Position numbers and translations under genes: made by a program. A stretch of 37,752 bases of DNA. It comes from Acanthamoeba lenticulata (lineage: Eukaryota > Discosea > Longamoebia > Acanthamoebidae). The first letter of the stretch is position 1, and each line of letters starts with the position of its first letter. The stretch is from contig NAVB01001646.1 of the NCBI GenBank assembly GCA_002179805.1, positions 1-37,752 on the forward strand. Reading direction: 5' to 3'. Under the pieces are notes generated by a model, which saw nothing but the letters and a program-made list of their open reading frames with translations, did no database searches and was not told where the DNA came from. Below are positions 10,869 through 21,308 of this stretch, one piece after another.

Positions 10869-13123
10869 TTAGAGGCCGCGCATGATGCGAAACTCTACCA
10901 ACGACTTGACCTTGGAGGCAAGGGAGCTGTCGAGGTAGACGCGATCGCCCCGCACAAGAAGTGCCCTGTTGCCGTATCTCGAGGGATAAGTCTTCTTGCA
11001 CATCCCAATCAATCATGATACAGACAGAAGGAAGGCCAGTGGTTCACGTACCGTTTGGGTCCAAGGGAGATGATGAGAATGCGCGTGCCTGGGGTGTAGG
11101 TGTGCATTGTGGCGCACGGTCCTATTTCCATGGCTCGAATATTCTTGGCGACCACGTCAGCGTGCTTCTCCGCATTCTATTACTCCAGCAAGGTCAACTT
11201 TGTTGGTGGTTACACACAAACGGAGGATTTGACTAACCTGCGCAAGCTTCTCCTCGTTGATGTCAGCTACGTCACCCAAAGCGAAAATATTGGGGTAATC
11301 GACTGCCTGCACGCGTCCACCGTGAGCTGCGTGCACTACAACGTGTAGTCAACAGTTAACGCACCTGCAAATGTTGATTCACTTTGATGTGACCGCGATC
11401 CGACAGAAGCTCAGCAAAGTTGGCCTTCATGAAATCCGTGTTGGGGATAAATCCCACACAGCAGTAGGCCATGTCCGTTGGTATGCGCTCACCCTGCAGC
11501 ATGAAGAAAAAGGCCACCATTAGCCCTTCCTTCCTCAGGCAAAGTGGGAGGAGAAAGTAGTGGGGTGATGAAAGGCAGTCGGAAAAGGCTATACCTTGTT
11601 CGTGACCAGAAAGTCCTGCTCGGTCGCGACGACCTTCTGGTCAGCGTAAATATGGACGTTGGGAAATTGCTTGAAGTAGTGCTTGACGCTGCAGTGAGCG
11701 CCCTTGCAGCACCGCTCCAGCATTTTTTTGCCCGAGTAGATGATGTTCAACCGCTTTTCTGTTTTATCCGCCACCACCATCACCACCACCAGAGCAAGGA
11801 TGATGAGTGCGGCCCAGGAGAAAGAGAAAAAAGAGGCTGCATGCTTACCTGGGAAATAGTGTGCGATCTCACCTGCTATCTCAATCCCCACGGGCCCGCC
11901 TCCGATGACCGTCACACTAGCGGCCTTTTGGAGCGTCTCATACGACCTATGATGAACAATTAATAAAACATAAAAGAAGACATCAGCTCCAGAAGGACAG
12001 ATCGAGAGAGCCAAAGAGATTCTTCTTACCGGAGCAATGTGTCGGGTACTAAAGGGTTGATGACGGCCAGCCGATCGTTGCTCGCCACAGGCATCGCATA
12101 ACGCGAGCCTGTGCAAAGAACCAGGTAGTCGTAGGGTAGAATGCCGCCCTTCTTCAGCACGACTGCACTTTCGTGCTTGCGCATGTCGACCACTTCGTCC
12201 ACGACTACCTTGCAATGCAAATACTGTGCACACCACAACCAATTTGGCCACCCACAAAAAAAGGTCAACACAGGAAGGACATGAGAAAGAGAAGCCATTA
12301 ACGGATCTCTGGGCTGCAGCGGGGAGGCTGTTCGTACCGACTCGTGTGGAGATGTGACCTTGGCCAGGTGCTTGGTGTCGCATACGCACGAAGGAAGAGA
12401 GACGACACACAAAAAGTGATCCTTGGAGTCAACCAAAGTGACATCGAATGCGCCCTGCAGTTTCTTGGCCACTTTGCTGCCCGCGAACCCGCCTCCCACG
12501 ATGACAACCTTCTTCTTTTCGGTAAACCGGTAGAAGTGGTAGCCGTCCTGATGTTGCACGGATATTTTATTATCATTAAAAGTGGTGGCCTCCCATTATT
12601 TGGCCTCTTCGGGTTGTTGGGTTGTCAAGGTGTGGGTGCCAGAGCGCAGAGAGGAATGGAACGAACCATGAATGGCTTGGCCACGTCCTTGACGTGCTCA
12701 AATACGCATTCCTTGCGAAGTCGCTGACCCAGCTGCACCGCTTCCTCCCGGCTGCGCACGCCCCACTTTTGCAAGAGCCAGTCCACCGCCTCAGCGCCTG
12801 CAACAACGGCACGTCGAAGGGAGGGCCGAGGTCTGAGGCGATGAACTTATGGGCATGGGAGCTACATCGCAGAGGGGGTTTGTGTTGCCGGTACCAACAA
12901 AACAGGAGGAGTAGGTGCTGAAGAGGTAAGTGCGGTCTCGCACATCGAAGCCGCTGTCGGAATTGCGTATTGCTTCTATGAGCGCTGCCAGGTTTCCCCC
13001 TTGGATGGTGTCATCATCGCTAAGACTTTCCTTGTGCTCTTCATCTTCATCTTCATCTTCCCGGCTGAATTCCTCGCCCAGCGGCAGCTGCTGAGGCACG
13101 GGACCAGCTTCTTCACGGAGCAT
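10869..13123 (-). CDS. DEP domain fused to FSP1/AIFM2-like FAD oxidoreductase, copy A
   Basis: Ten exons (13123-12895, 12797-12667, 12547-12338, 12223-12030, 11946-11849, 11758-11595, 11493-11365, 11306-11238, 11176-11052, 10965-10869) join to 481 residues. Residues about 45-130 form a DEP domain: LAALIEAIRNSDSGFDVRDR, then CFVGAEAVDWLLQKWG, SREEAVQLGQRL and YHFYRF. A two-dinucleotide-fold oxidoreductase follows: FAD motif VVIVGGGFAGSKVAKKL, ribose-binding acidic end VTLVDSKDHF, LPYDYLVLCTGS, NAD(P)H motif VTVIGGGPVGIEIAGEI and the second FAD motif NIFALGDVADI. This is the AIFM2/FSP1 (NDH-2-like) group, which reduces quinones with NAD(P)H in the cytosol and on membranes. DEP domains in other proteins bind membranes or receptors. 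The extreme N-terminus is acidic. ADAT1 lies upstream on the same strand, its stop 161 bp before this start. A Met further upstream (13252) is possible but less likely. Confidence 0.9.
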
Positions 13124-13284
13124 GGCACCTGGGTGTTTCTTCACCGCAAAAATAACGGCGTCCTTGCACTGCGGGCGCCTACGTGGCCAACACAAACCGC
13201 CCCGACACGATGACGCATGGTCCCTTTCTCGCTGAACGACGGAGCAAAACAAGTGGGAAAAGAAAAAGAAAAAAGCGACACTGA

Positions 13285-15568
13285 TTACTGCCGTTCCTCG
13301 TCCGTCTTTCCTCGGGAGGTTGCGGACGACGGGCCATCAGGGGGGAGGGTGAAGTTCTCCCATCGTGAGTCGTTGACAATCCAGCCCTGAAAGCAGGGCA
13401 GGGCCAGCAACACGGCGCGGCTGGCGCTGTACTCGAGTGCGCTGTGCTTGCAGGCATGGTAGGATGCACCATCGCCCTTTGGCTCAGCGACCAGCCTGAG
13501 GTCCAAGTCTGACGTCAGGACAAACACCTGAGCAAGGACGTACAAGAAGGTGCTGGAGTACCTAGCCACGCTTCCAGGGAGGGCCGACGGCGGTGATCGT
13601 TGCACCAGCGACCAGAACTGCCCAAAAAAGGCCGCCTTGCATAGCCTTGAGCTGTGTCAATGGGCAAAAGTAAGAGAAAGTGAGATTCCAGCCGATGATC
13701 GAAAGAAGGAGGCCGGCAGGAGTAATACTTGAGCTTGGGGTTGTCCCAGTTCCTTTTGTTGGCTCCCTGCTTCTTGCCGAGAGTCGCCAGCACGACTTCG
13801 CTGTCATCGCCGTCGCACAGACACCAGTTGACGGCTGTTCCGCATATGGGAAAAAAGGTGTCAGCGAGCGTGTTTGGCCGTACCTAAGACAAGAGCGAGG
13901 GATAAGCGCACACGTGGGGGAGGATTGCTGAGCGTCGATGACTTGGGCTCTGCTGAACTCAAACGTCGCGGACGCCTCCTGTATGGCGGGCTTATGCAAG
14001 CGATACCCCATGGGCCCTAGGTGGCCTTCCGCTACGAGCCGTTAGCCCGCCACCTTAAAAAGACTTCGAGAACAAAGGCAAAGAGTGCGGAGCTCACATA
14101 CGCAGGTGAGGTTGAAGACGGCCGAAAAGAGCCCGATGGAGGGCGTCGCCGTGAAAGTGTTCTCCAACAACGAAGGAGCTCAAGTAGATCGGCTCGATGA
14201 AGTGGGCCAAGAGGGCGCCCTGCACTCCTAGCACATTCCATCGAGCCATTTTGTCGCTGTGCCGCGCGTCACGTTCGTCTTTAAGTGTTAGATAAACTCA
14301 AAACAGCAAGTATGGGCTAAGCAGAGACGTCGGCACCTGCACGACATGGACAAGGTGGGCTCGCCACGTCCGGGCTTGGTGCGGAGAGCGCCTGTGGCAA
14401 GGGATCTATGTGGCGCCTCCTGCCACAGCTTGGCGTAAGGCGATCCCGCACGTTTCAAACGCAGCGAGGCGATGACCGCACCTGTTCCCCCAGGATGCTC
14501 CGGAGGACGGGCTTGGCTCCGGTTCGCTGGACAGGAACCTCTTCTTTTGCCTCGGCCTCCTCACTTACAGTCGGGCAACTCACGGGCTCGCTCGATTGAT
14601 TGTCGGCCGTGGGGTCGTGCTGGTCCGATTTTTTAACTCTCTTGGAGGGCGGGGGCAGATGAGGAGTGGGCTGGCCCTCGAGGCAAGGCTCTCGGGGGCG
14701 CTTCTTGCTCTCGGCTGAAGAGGAGGTCGATGCCGCATCACCGTCCGTAGATTGGAGTGGAAAGATGGATGCATCTCCGCCTGAGACCGATGGTCAGATC
14801 CGGGGCACGAGAGGGTAATGTGCGTAATGGGGGAGACGCTCATCACGTAGGTCGGGCTCGGATGTACGTACATGGGGTGTGGCTGATGTACATGTGAAAG
14901 CTAATGTGCGGCGCCACACGCGCGGGGAACAAGCTGACATCAGAACTGTCCGAGGTCCCACCCTCTCCTCCTGCCGGAAGGAAGATGGAGGACTCTTCCC
15001 CCTTCTTCGTCACGTATTTGTGCAGTTCATGCCACAGGAACCTGGCGGTTCGGTCATTGCGTTGAATGCGTTGGACCGTCAGCAAGAATCGGGTGGTGAG
15101 GAGGGAAGAGAAAGGGGTCACCTAATGAAGGCGCGACGAGCGATGATCTCGGCGTGCGTGTCGTTAACCACATCCCCATGCTCGCTCATCTTACTGGGTG
15201 AGCTGCACTTGTTTCCTGTGGCGACCAGGCTCAGCCTTGAGTGCAAGCGTAGGGCCGGCGATCGTGGAGCGTACCGGTGCCAAGAGCCACCACAACATCT
15301 TCCGTGCAAGAAGCTCCTTTCTTCAAAGTGGTTCGCATCACCACGCCAGCCAGCACCGTCCTGGAGACCTCCCCCCCCCATGAGGCTGGCGGTGCTTGCA
15401 GTTGCCTGAAAGGAAGGTGTGATACCACTGACGCTGGACTGGTTTGCCGCGCTTTGGTAAGCGGCGAAACTGCCGCACCACAGCGGCAGACACAGCTTCT
15501 TCACGCACCGGAGCTGGTGCCACTTGCGGCTCCATGACAGCAAATGCATTTTCAAGCCCCATTTTCAT
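13285..15568 (-). CDS. ADAT1: tRNA-specific adenosine deaminase, ADAT1 type
   Basis: ADAT1 converts A37 to inosine in eukaryotic tRNA-Ala. The adenosine-deaminase (A_deamin) blocks appear in order across several exons: [33 protein letters not shown], then [20 protein letters not shown] holding the zinc-binding His and catalytic Glu (HAE). Next are [15 protein letters not shown] with the first zinc Cys, [19 protein letters not shown] with the second zinc Cys, and [20 protein letters not shown]. The C-terminal half continues to a stop after GKTDEERQ. No dsRNA-binding domain is seen, which fits ADAT1 rather than ADAR. A Ser/Pro/Lys-rich insert of about 70 residues (roughly 14750-14500) separates the two zinc-Cys blocks. 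I chose the first in-frame ATG at 15568; the next in-frame ATG is at 15562. The divergent P450 begins only 65 bp away. The exact exon joins in the C-terminal third were not all verified. Confidence 0.9.
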
Positions 15569-15633
15569 TTCAAAATCATTTTTTTTTTTAGTGGAAATTC
15601 TGTCCACGCAGTGAAAAGGCAGCTGGTGCCCAC
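15569..15633. promoter_or_regulatory. 65-bp gap between divergent start codons (ADAT1 and P450)
   Basis: Only 65 bp lie between the proposed start codons of two head-to-head genes, so both 5' UTRs and the core promoters must overlap or extend into the neighbour's coding sequence. It holds a T-run (about 15582-15591) and no clear TATA box. If either gene has an unseen 5' non-coding exon, the real promoter spacing would be larger. Confidence 0.45.
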
Positions 15634-17669
15634 ATGTGGGAAGTGGTGTTGTTAGCCGCGGTTGCGGTCTTGCTTCTTGTTGTGCGTTATGTCGTTGTGC
15701 CGGTACGGAACTCTAAAACGCCCAAACACGCGGCTGCACATGTTAACAAAGCGGACAACGTTGCGCACAGCCTCGACCAGCGGGGTGGGGTGATGGGGTG
15801 CCAGTCCTTTCTAGATGGAAAGCGGCACAAATATTCATGAGCGACCAGATGCACCTGCACCTCGTGCAGCTGCGGGACTCACTGGGGCCTATCTTCATTT
15901 TCCCGTACGTGCTTCTGTTTTGTGACCCGCATGTTTGCGATGACCCCGACCCCGACCCCGACCCGATGGTGTAGGCCAATGCCATTCTCCAACGTAGGCT
16001 ATGGGGTTGTGGTGACCGATCCCCAAGCGAGCAAGGCTGCCCTCCGCTCTGACGTGTATGCTCTCCTCTCGGCGCCTTGTAAGCGACTGCTGCTCACAAT
16101 ATATGGTGTACAGCAAAGGACCGCTGTATGACAGCTGGCGAACCAAAGGCGAGCAGGACATCTTTTCTGGCGACGGTGAGCTCTGGAAGAGGGAGGTGTG
16201 GCCCCCCCAAGAACGGCATGCATGTTGATATCCCACATCACGCTCATGCGGGTTCTGGTTTGCTGCGCAGAGGAGGCTGGCCAACCCAGCCTTTTCGTTT
16301 GTATCAGTGCGCATGCTGCATGACATCATGGTGGAGGAAGTTGAGGTTATGTTTCAACGCATTGACGCGGCCAACTCGGCCACTGCTGTTGATCCTGACG
16401 ACCTCTTCAGCAAGCTGGCGCTGGTCTTTCCTGCTCCTCCACGAAGCTTGCTTGCTTCACCCCTGCTCACAACACCTTGCTTTCTCCGCACAGGACATTA
16501 TTGGGAGGACGATCTATGGCCAGTCGTTTCATGCGCAGACCGACGCCAAGGCGCCCGTGCTCGTCGCACTGCAGGAAAACCTAAAGGAGGTTCAAGCGCG
16601 GGACAGCAATCCTCTCCGCTTCCTCAACTGGAACGCGGCCAAGCGATTCCAAGAGAACGCGTTCGAACATCGCCTCTTTGCTGCTGACTGGTTTTTATGA
16701 TCTTTCGTGCTCACATGGGAGCATGACTGCGTACAGCAAATTCGTGCGAAGTGTGGCGCACAAGGCCATCGCCGAGCGGAGGACAAAGGAAAACTGGAGG
16801 GAGATCAAGGACCTGCTCACGCTACTCATGAAGAGCCAAGACAGCGAGTCTGGCGAGGGGCTGTCCGATGACCAAATCGCCATCGAGCTGGAAGTGTTCA
16901 TGAGCGCCGGCCATGAAACCACTGCGCACTGTACGTCTCGCGACAATTCTCTGTGCGTGCATGCGGCCTCCTCACCAGCGCTGTCCACAGCCATGGCTTG
17001 GGCGCTGTACCATTTGGCCACCAACCCGGCTGTGCTCGAGGAGTTGCGGCAAGAGATCGACTCGGTGATGGGAGACAGGACGCGACCCACGCCCGAGGAC
17101 CTCAAGCGTTTCAAGCTGCTGGGCCTCGTGATCAAGGAAACCATGCGCCTCACCCCAGTCGCACCCACCGGTTCAGGTACGCCCAAGACTTGACCGCCCA
17201 AAGTCACAATCATTTAGGTTCACCGTCCACACAGCTCGTGTACTGCTGTCGGACACGGAACTGTGCGGGGCGGTGGTGCCCAAGGGGACCACCGTGTGGG
17301 TGCCCTTTTACCCCATGTTTGTCGATTCCGCTCTGTGGGAGCAGCCGCTTGAGTTCCGGCCCGAACGCTTTGGCCAGATCAGCTCGGCTGACCCCAAATA
17401 CATTCCCTTTAGCATGGGCCCACGCAACTGTACGTCGCGCGAGCAGCCCCATCCTTCCTTCCCTATTTCTCGGCCTCAAGCAACAGACTCTGACTCTGAT
17501 GCCTGCAGGCATTGGGCAAGCCATGGCCACACAAGAGATGGAAATCGCCATTGCTGCGCTTGTGCGTTGCTATGAGTTCAAGCTCGCTGCCGGCTGCCAG
17601 GTCAAGGCCCTGCTCGAGATCACCCTCAAGCCAAGCGGGATGTGCATGCACTTTACTCGCCGTGCGTGA
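15634..17669 (+). CDS. Cytochrome P450 monooxygenase
   Basis: All main P450 landmarks are present across about ten exons. A single N-terminal membrane anchor (WEVVLLAAVAVLLLVV) suits the endoplasmic reticulum. Then come YGVVVTDPQASKAALRS, the C-helix region GELWKRERRLANPAFS, helix I AGHETTA (oxygen activation), the helix K ExxR motif KETMRL, FRPERF and the haem-binding loop FSMGPRNCIG with the axial Cys. It closes with ITLKPSGMCM. Several joins depend on frame: the acceptor at CACAG|CTCGTG gives PTGSARVLLSDTELCG, and the haem loop is split by an intron right at its Cys codon. It is not CYP51, because helix I lacks that family's signature. The substrate is unknown. The gene ends 166 bp from the end of cycloartenol synthase (tail-to-tail), so a sterol or triterpenoid substrate is a reasonable guess only. 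Confidence 0.93.
15942..15964 (+). repeat. Short tandem GACCCC repeat in a P450 intron
   Basis: Nearly four copies of GACCCC lie in the P450 intron between the exons encoding GPIFIF and YGVVVTDP. Translated in one frame it would read Asp-Pro repeats, but no splicing pattern I can find uses it. Confidence 0.7.
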
Positions 17670-17835
17670 CGTGGCACTCCCTTTTGAGGTCTCAACGGGC
17701 GACGACCTCGTGGTGGAGCTCGTATGTGTGCAAGACTGCCTCTCTTTTTGTTTTTTTGTATTATTGTATGAAGAATGGTGATGGCTGTCACTGCTCGGGC
17801 ACGGAGTACGGTGGCCACAGTCTTGCTTCACGCGC

Positions 17836-20800
17836 TCAGAGCTTCGCTGCCTTGTGGGCCTGCGCCTGGGTGTGCTCGTAGAGACCTGCGCCGGCCGGAG
17901 GTTTGAGTGAGCGGCGCCACGAGCTAGGAAAGAAGGAGGAGGAGGAGGAGGCCTGGCGGTCCCGCACCGAGAGCCCAGATGGGGAAGATGTTCTTGTAGG
18001 CCGTGTAGCTGATGGCGCAGTTGGCGTTGAAGACGCCTTTGATGTCCTCCTGGGGCCAGTTGCCGTTGGGCAGCTGCCGCTTGATGAGCACCTGCACCGC
18101 GCGGTCCACGGGCCTCCGGTCGGGCCACTGGGCCTTGAGGAGCGTCAGCACCGCCCAGGCCGTGTTGACCACCTGAGTCTCCTCATTCTGCACGTATTGC
18201 TTGGTCGAGCACGACTGCGCCACGATCAACCCCAAAATCAGTGCCTTAAAGCACTCCTTCACGCTGAAGACACATGAGCTTCTTACCTCAAAGGTCTCGC
18301 CCCAGCCGCCCTCGTCGTTCTGCTTGGAGAGGAGGAACTGGCACGCCCGCTGGATGTAGGGGCTGTCGACGGGCTCGCCGGCGGCCATGAGGCCCTCCAC
18401 GCCGAACCAGGTGCCGTAGGTGAAGCACACGCCCCAGCTTCCGTACCAGCTGCCGTCAGGGCGCTGCTTGCTCTTGATCAACTCCACGGCCTTCTGCACC
18501 GCCGTTCTGTTGACGCATGAAGACGGGTAAGCACGACAGGCACAGTATAGAACCGCGCAAACGCGGGAGAGGCAAAGTGCGCACGAGATCTCGCTTGCGC
18601 GGTGGCGCGGGAAGTGCTGGGCAAACATGGTCAGGGCCTGCACGCAGGCGGACGTGCATTCCACGTACGGGTAGTCCACCATGATCGCGTCTGGTGTGCG
18701 ATTGGTGAATCCACGAGCCTCGTGTCGACTCGAGAGGGAGGGAAGGGGGGAACCAAACAGACACGAGACACGTCGACGTACCAAACACCTCGGCCGGGTT
18801 GATGTACTCGAGGAAGGCCGGGCCGCGCTGCAGCTCGTAGGTGGCCCAACCGCCGTCGGTGTTCTGCAGGGACAGGATCACGTTCACGGCATCAAAGTAG
18901 CGCTGGTCCTCGAACGGGGTCACCCAGCTGCACAACAGCACGAGCCCACACGCGTGAGCATCATCATGATGAGCGACGAGAGCAACTCGCCATGTATCGT
19001 GCGACGAACCTGAACTGGCGGAGGAGGAGCGACGCCTTGAGGCCCTCGGCCGTACAGTCTGGAGGTCATCTTAGCCGAGGAAGGAGCAAAGGGAAGGGGA
19101 GGGGGGAGGAGCTAAGCCGCACCAGAGATGGGCCAGCCGTGGTGGCGCGTGGAGAAGGGCCAGGCGCCCTTGCTGATGTGGCGGTAGAAGTACTCCATCT
19201 GCTCCACGTCCTCCCTCACCTGCTCCCGTCCATGCAGCCTCTCGTCAGACCGCCGCTCGTGGTGAAAAGCTCTTGGAAGCACTCAGAGAAAGGAGAAGAG
19301 GGGAGGGGAGAACCTGGGTGATGTCGATGTAGGAGTAAGCCTTGAGGAGGCAGTCCTTGAACTGCTCGCCCAGGCCGGTCTCGATGATGGCCTGCACCGA
19401 GAAGGCCGTGTCCCAGAGCTGGCTGCCGTTGTAGCCCTGCATCTTCATGCCGTCCTCGGCGAGCCACAGGTAGTCGGCCATGCGGTCGATGTGCCGCTGG
19501 AACTCCTTCGAGTCACGGCCCTGCGAGTGCCACGAGCACAGCATGTTGATGGTCTTGTTCACCTGCAATCGACGATCCGACGTCCCCCCCCCCAAACAAA
19601 GAATGAACATCAAGCGCGAAAACGAATATTTGACTCCGAGCGTGGCTAAAGAGCGAAAGCGACAACGTACGGGCCCGATGCACACCCAGTCGGTGAACTT
19701 GTCCTCTGCGGCGACATGCTCCGCGGTGAGCAGGACCGACTTCTCGCGCAGCCACGAGCTGTGCACCTTCTCGTAGTTGTCCACAATCACTGCGTGGCCC
19801 CGCCATACCAATTCCGGGAATTAAGTGGGCACGACAGACTTGAGTGGGCGGGGGAACAACGTACAGTAGAGGCACTCGAGGAGGGTGGAGTGCGGGTAGT
19901 AGAGATCCAGCGGCGACACATACGAGCGAAGCGACGACCACTTGATCGTGGCGTAGTCGTCGTTGGGGTACAGCTCCTGCTCCGCATGACAAAAGACTTC
20001 GTGAGCGTTCGTGCGCCCTCTTGGCCGCATAACCATGAGAGTTGGAGGCGAGCCGGCACCTTGCGGAGGGAGAGCACAAGGGGGCTCTCGGGCGCCGTGA
20101 TGCGGCGGCCGTAGACGTAGCCCATGGGCAGGTACACCATGCGGCAGTGGCACCACCAGCGACCTGGCGGAGACCAAACCCCCCAAAGGTGATGGATGAG
20201 ACGAGTGGCCGGCCCGCCCGCCTGCACGGGCAACTCCTCCCGGGGGAATGGGCTGCATACCAGGGTGGAAGGGCAGCGCGTAGGGCAGCAGCCAAAGCTC
20301 GGGCGGGATCGGGTGCAGGCCTTCCCAGTCGTAGACGCCCATTACGGCCAGCCAGAACTTGCCCTATTTGGCCCATAGGACAATGGGAAGAGGGAAAGGA
20401 ATCAGCCACGAGACCGACGCGATCAGGCGGGCGGTAGCATGAGTGGCGCACCCACGAGGGGATGCCCTTGCAGCCGTCGTTGGCGGCGAGGAACTCACGG
20501 GCGCGCTTCATGCGGTCGTCCTCCATGGGCACGCCCAGCAGGCGCATGGCCGTGTAGTTCATGCCTGTGCCAAAGATCGTCGACGTACTCTCGATGTGAC
20601 TGTGCGTGATGACATGCCCACCACACATAGGTGTTTGTGGATGAGCCCGAGAGGACGAGAGAGAAAGAAGGCTCAGGCACACGAAGAAAGCGCTGCAAAC
20701 GTACAGGCCCCATCCGCCGTCAGAGTTTTGAAGGTTGGTCAGGTAGCGCACCATCTCGATCCGCACCGGCCGAGGCAGCTCCACGCCCGTTACGTGGCAC

Positions 20801-21308
20801 GTGATAACCAGGCCTGATGGATTGTCACGAGAAGGACCGTAAGGAAATGAGAAGGAGAAGGAAGGTCAAGGAAGTGAAATTGCGCGCGTGTGGTGAGTAC
20901 CGGGCATGAGGAACATGGGGCCGCCATAGTCCATGGCCCAGTGACCGTCTTCGCTTTGGATTTGCTGATAGAACGCGACGGCCTTTTCGGCTGCGCCGAG
21001 AGGCGTCGTCGCCGGTGCGGACGGGGGAATATCTTCATCCTTTGTGTGTGCCACAAGCATCAGCCCGGCCAAACCACAAGAAAAAATGAATGGTGAATGA
21101 AAATGTGATTTTGATGTTTTGCTTGTTTTAGGTTGGGAATCTAACTGACGATACGTACCGTGAGTAATCCCAGAGCATACTTGTCGGTCAAAGACTGCTG
21201 TACGGGTTCGTCCCCGTCGACGTAGTGCCACACCTGGCGGCCTTCGTCGACCTTTAATTGCCACCGGCGCAGATCGGTCGCTTCCTTGCCGCTAGCAAAG
21301 CCCTCCAT
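17836..21308 (-). CDS. CAS1: Cycloartenol synthase (oxidosqualene cyclase)
   Basis: The enzyme cyclises 2,3-oxidosqualene to cycloartenol, the first sterol precursor in plants and in Acanthamoeba. About a dozen exons encode an N-terminal GRQVWHYV block, repeated QW motifs ([47 protein letters not shown]) and the catalytic [16 protein letters not shown]. Product-determining residues can be read directly: Tyr in [14 protein letters not shown] (Arabidopsis CAS1 Tyr410) and His and Ile in HHGWPISDC (His477, Ile481). Lanosterol synthases carry Thr, Cys/Gln and Val there, so this is a cycloartenol synthase. The last exon is best read as 17885-17836 after an intron 17967-17886, giving [22 protein letters not shown]. 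Reading through that intron instead gives a poly-Leu tail ending at 17924. The start is the first [15 protein letters not shown]. The gene converges on the P450. Confidence 0.94.

Noticed and set aside
11760..11800. Run of six His codons on the plus strand
   Set aside because: It is a CACCAT repeat inside an intron of DEP-FSP1 copy A, read on the opposite strand. No gene features surround it.
15942..15964. Start of a direct-repeat array (CRISPR-like or telomeric)
   Set aside because: It is a single short GACCCC microsatellite in an intron of a eukaryotic gene, with no spacers and no further copies.
15634..17669. Assignment of the P450 as CYP51 (sterol 14-demethylase) because of the sterol cyclase next door
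   Set aside because: Helix I reads AGHETTA, the common P450 form, not the CYP51-type signature. The sequence does not support that assignment.
17886..17967. Poly-Leu C-terminus of cycloartenol synthase as the normal end
   Set aside because: The Leu run is the translation of a GAGGAGGAGG repeat inside a GT-AG intron. Splicing gives a better family-like end with a stop at 17836. I keep it only as a possible retained-intron form.
19513..20784. A 423-codon open frame on the minus strand in the cycloartenol synthase region
   Set aside because: It runs through several cyclase exons in the wrong frame and through their introns. The true exons with QW motifs and conserved cyclase sequence explain the region, and GC-rich coding sequence readily leaves long shadow frames.
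17836..21308. Lanosterol synthase
   Set aside because: The Tyr, His and Ile at the three product-determining sites match cycloartenol synthases, not lanosterol synthases.
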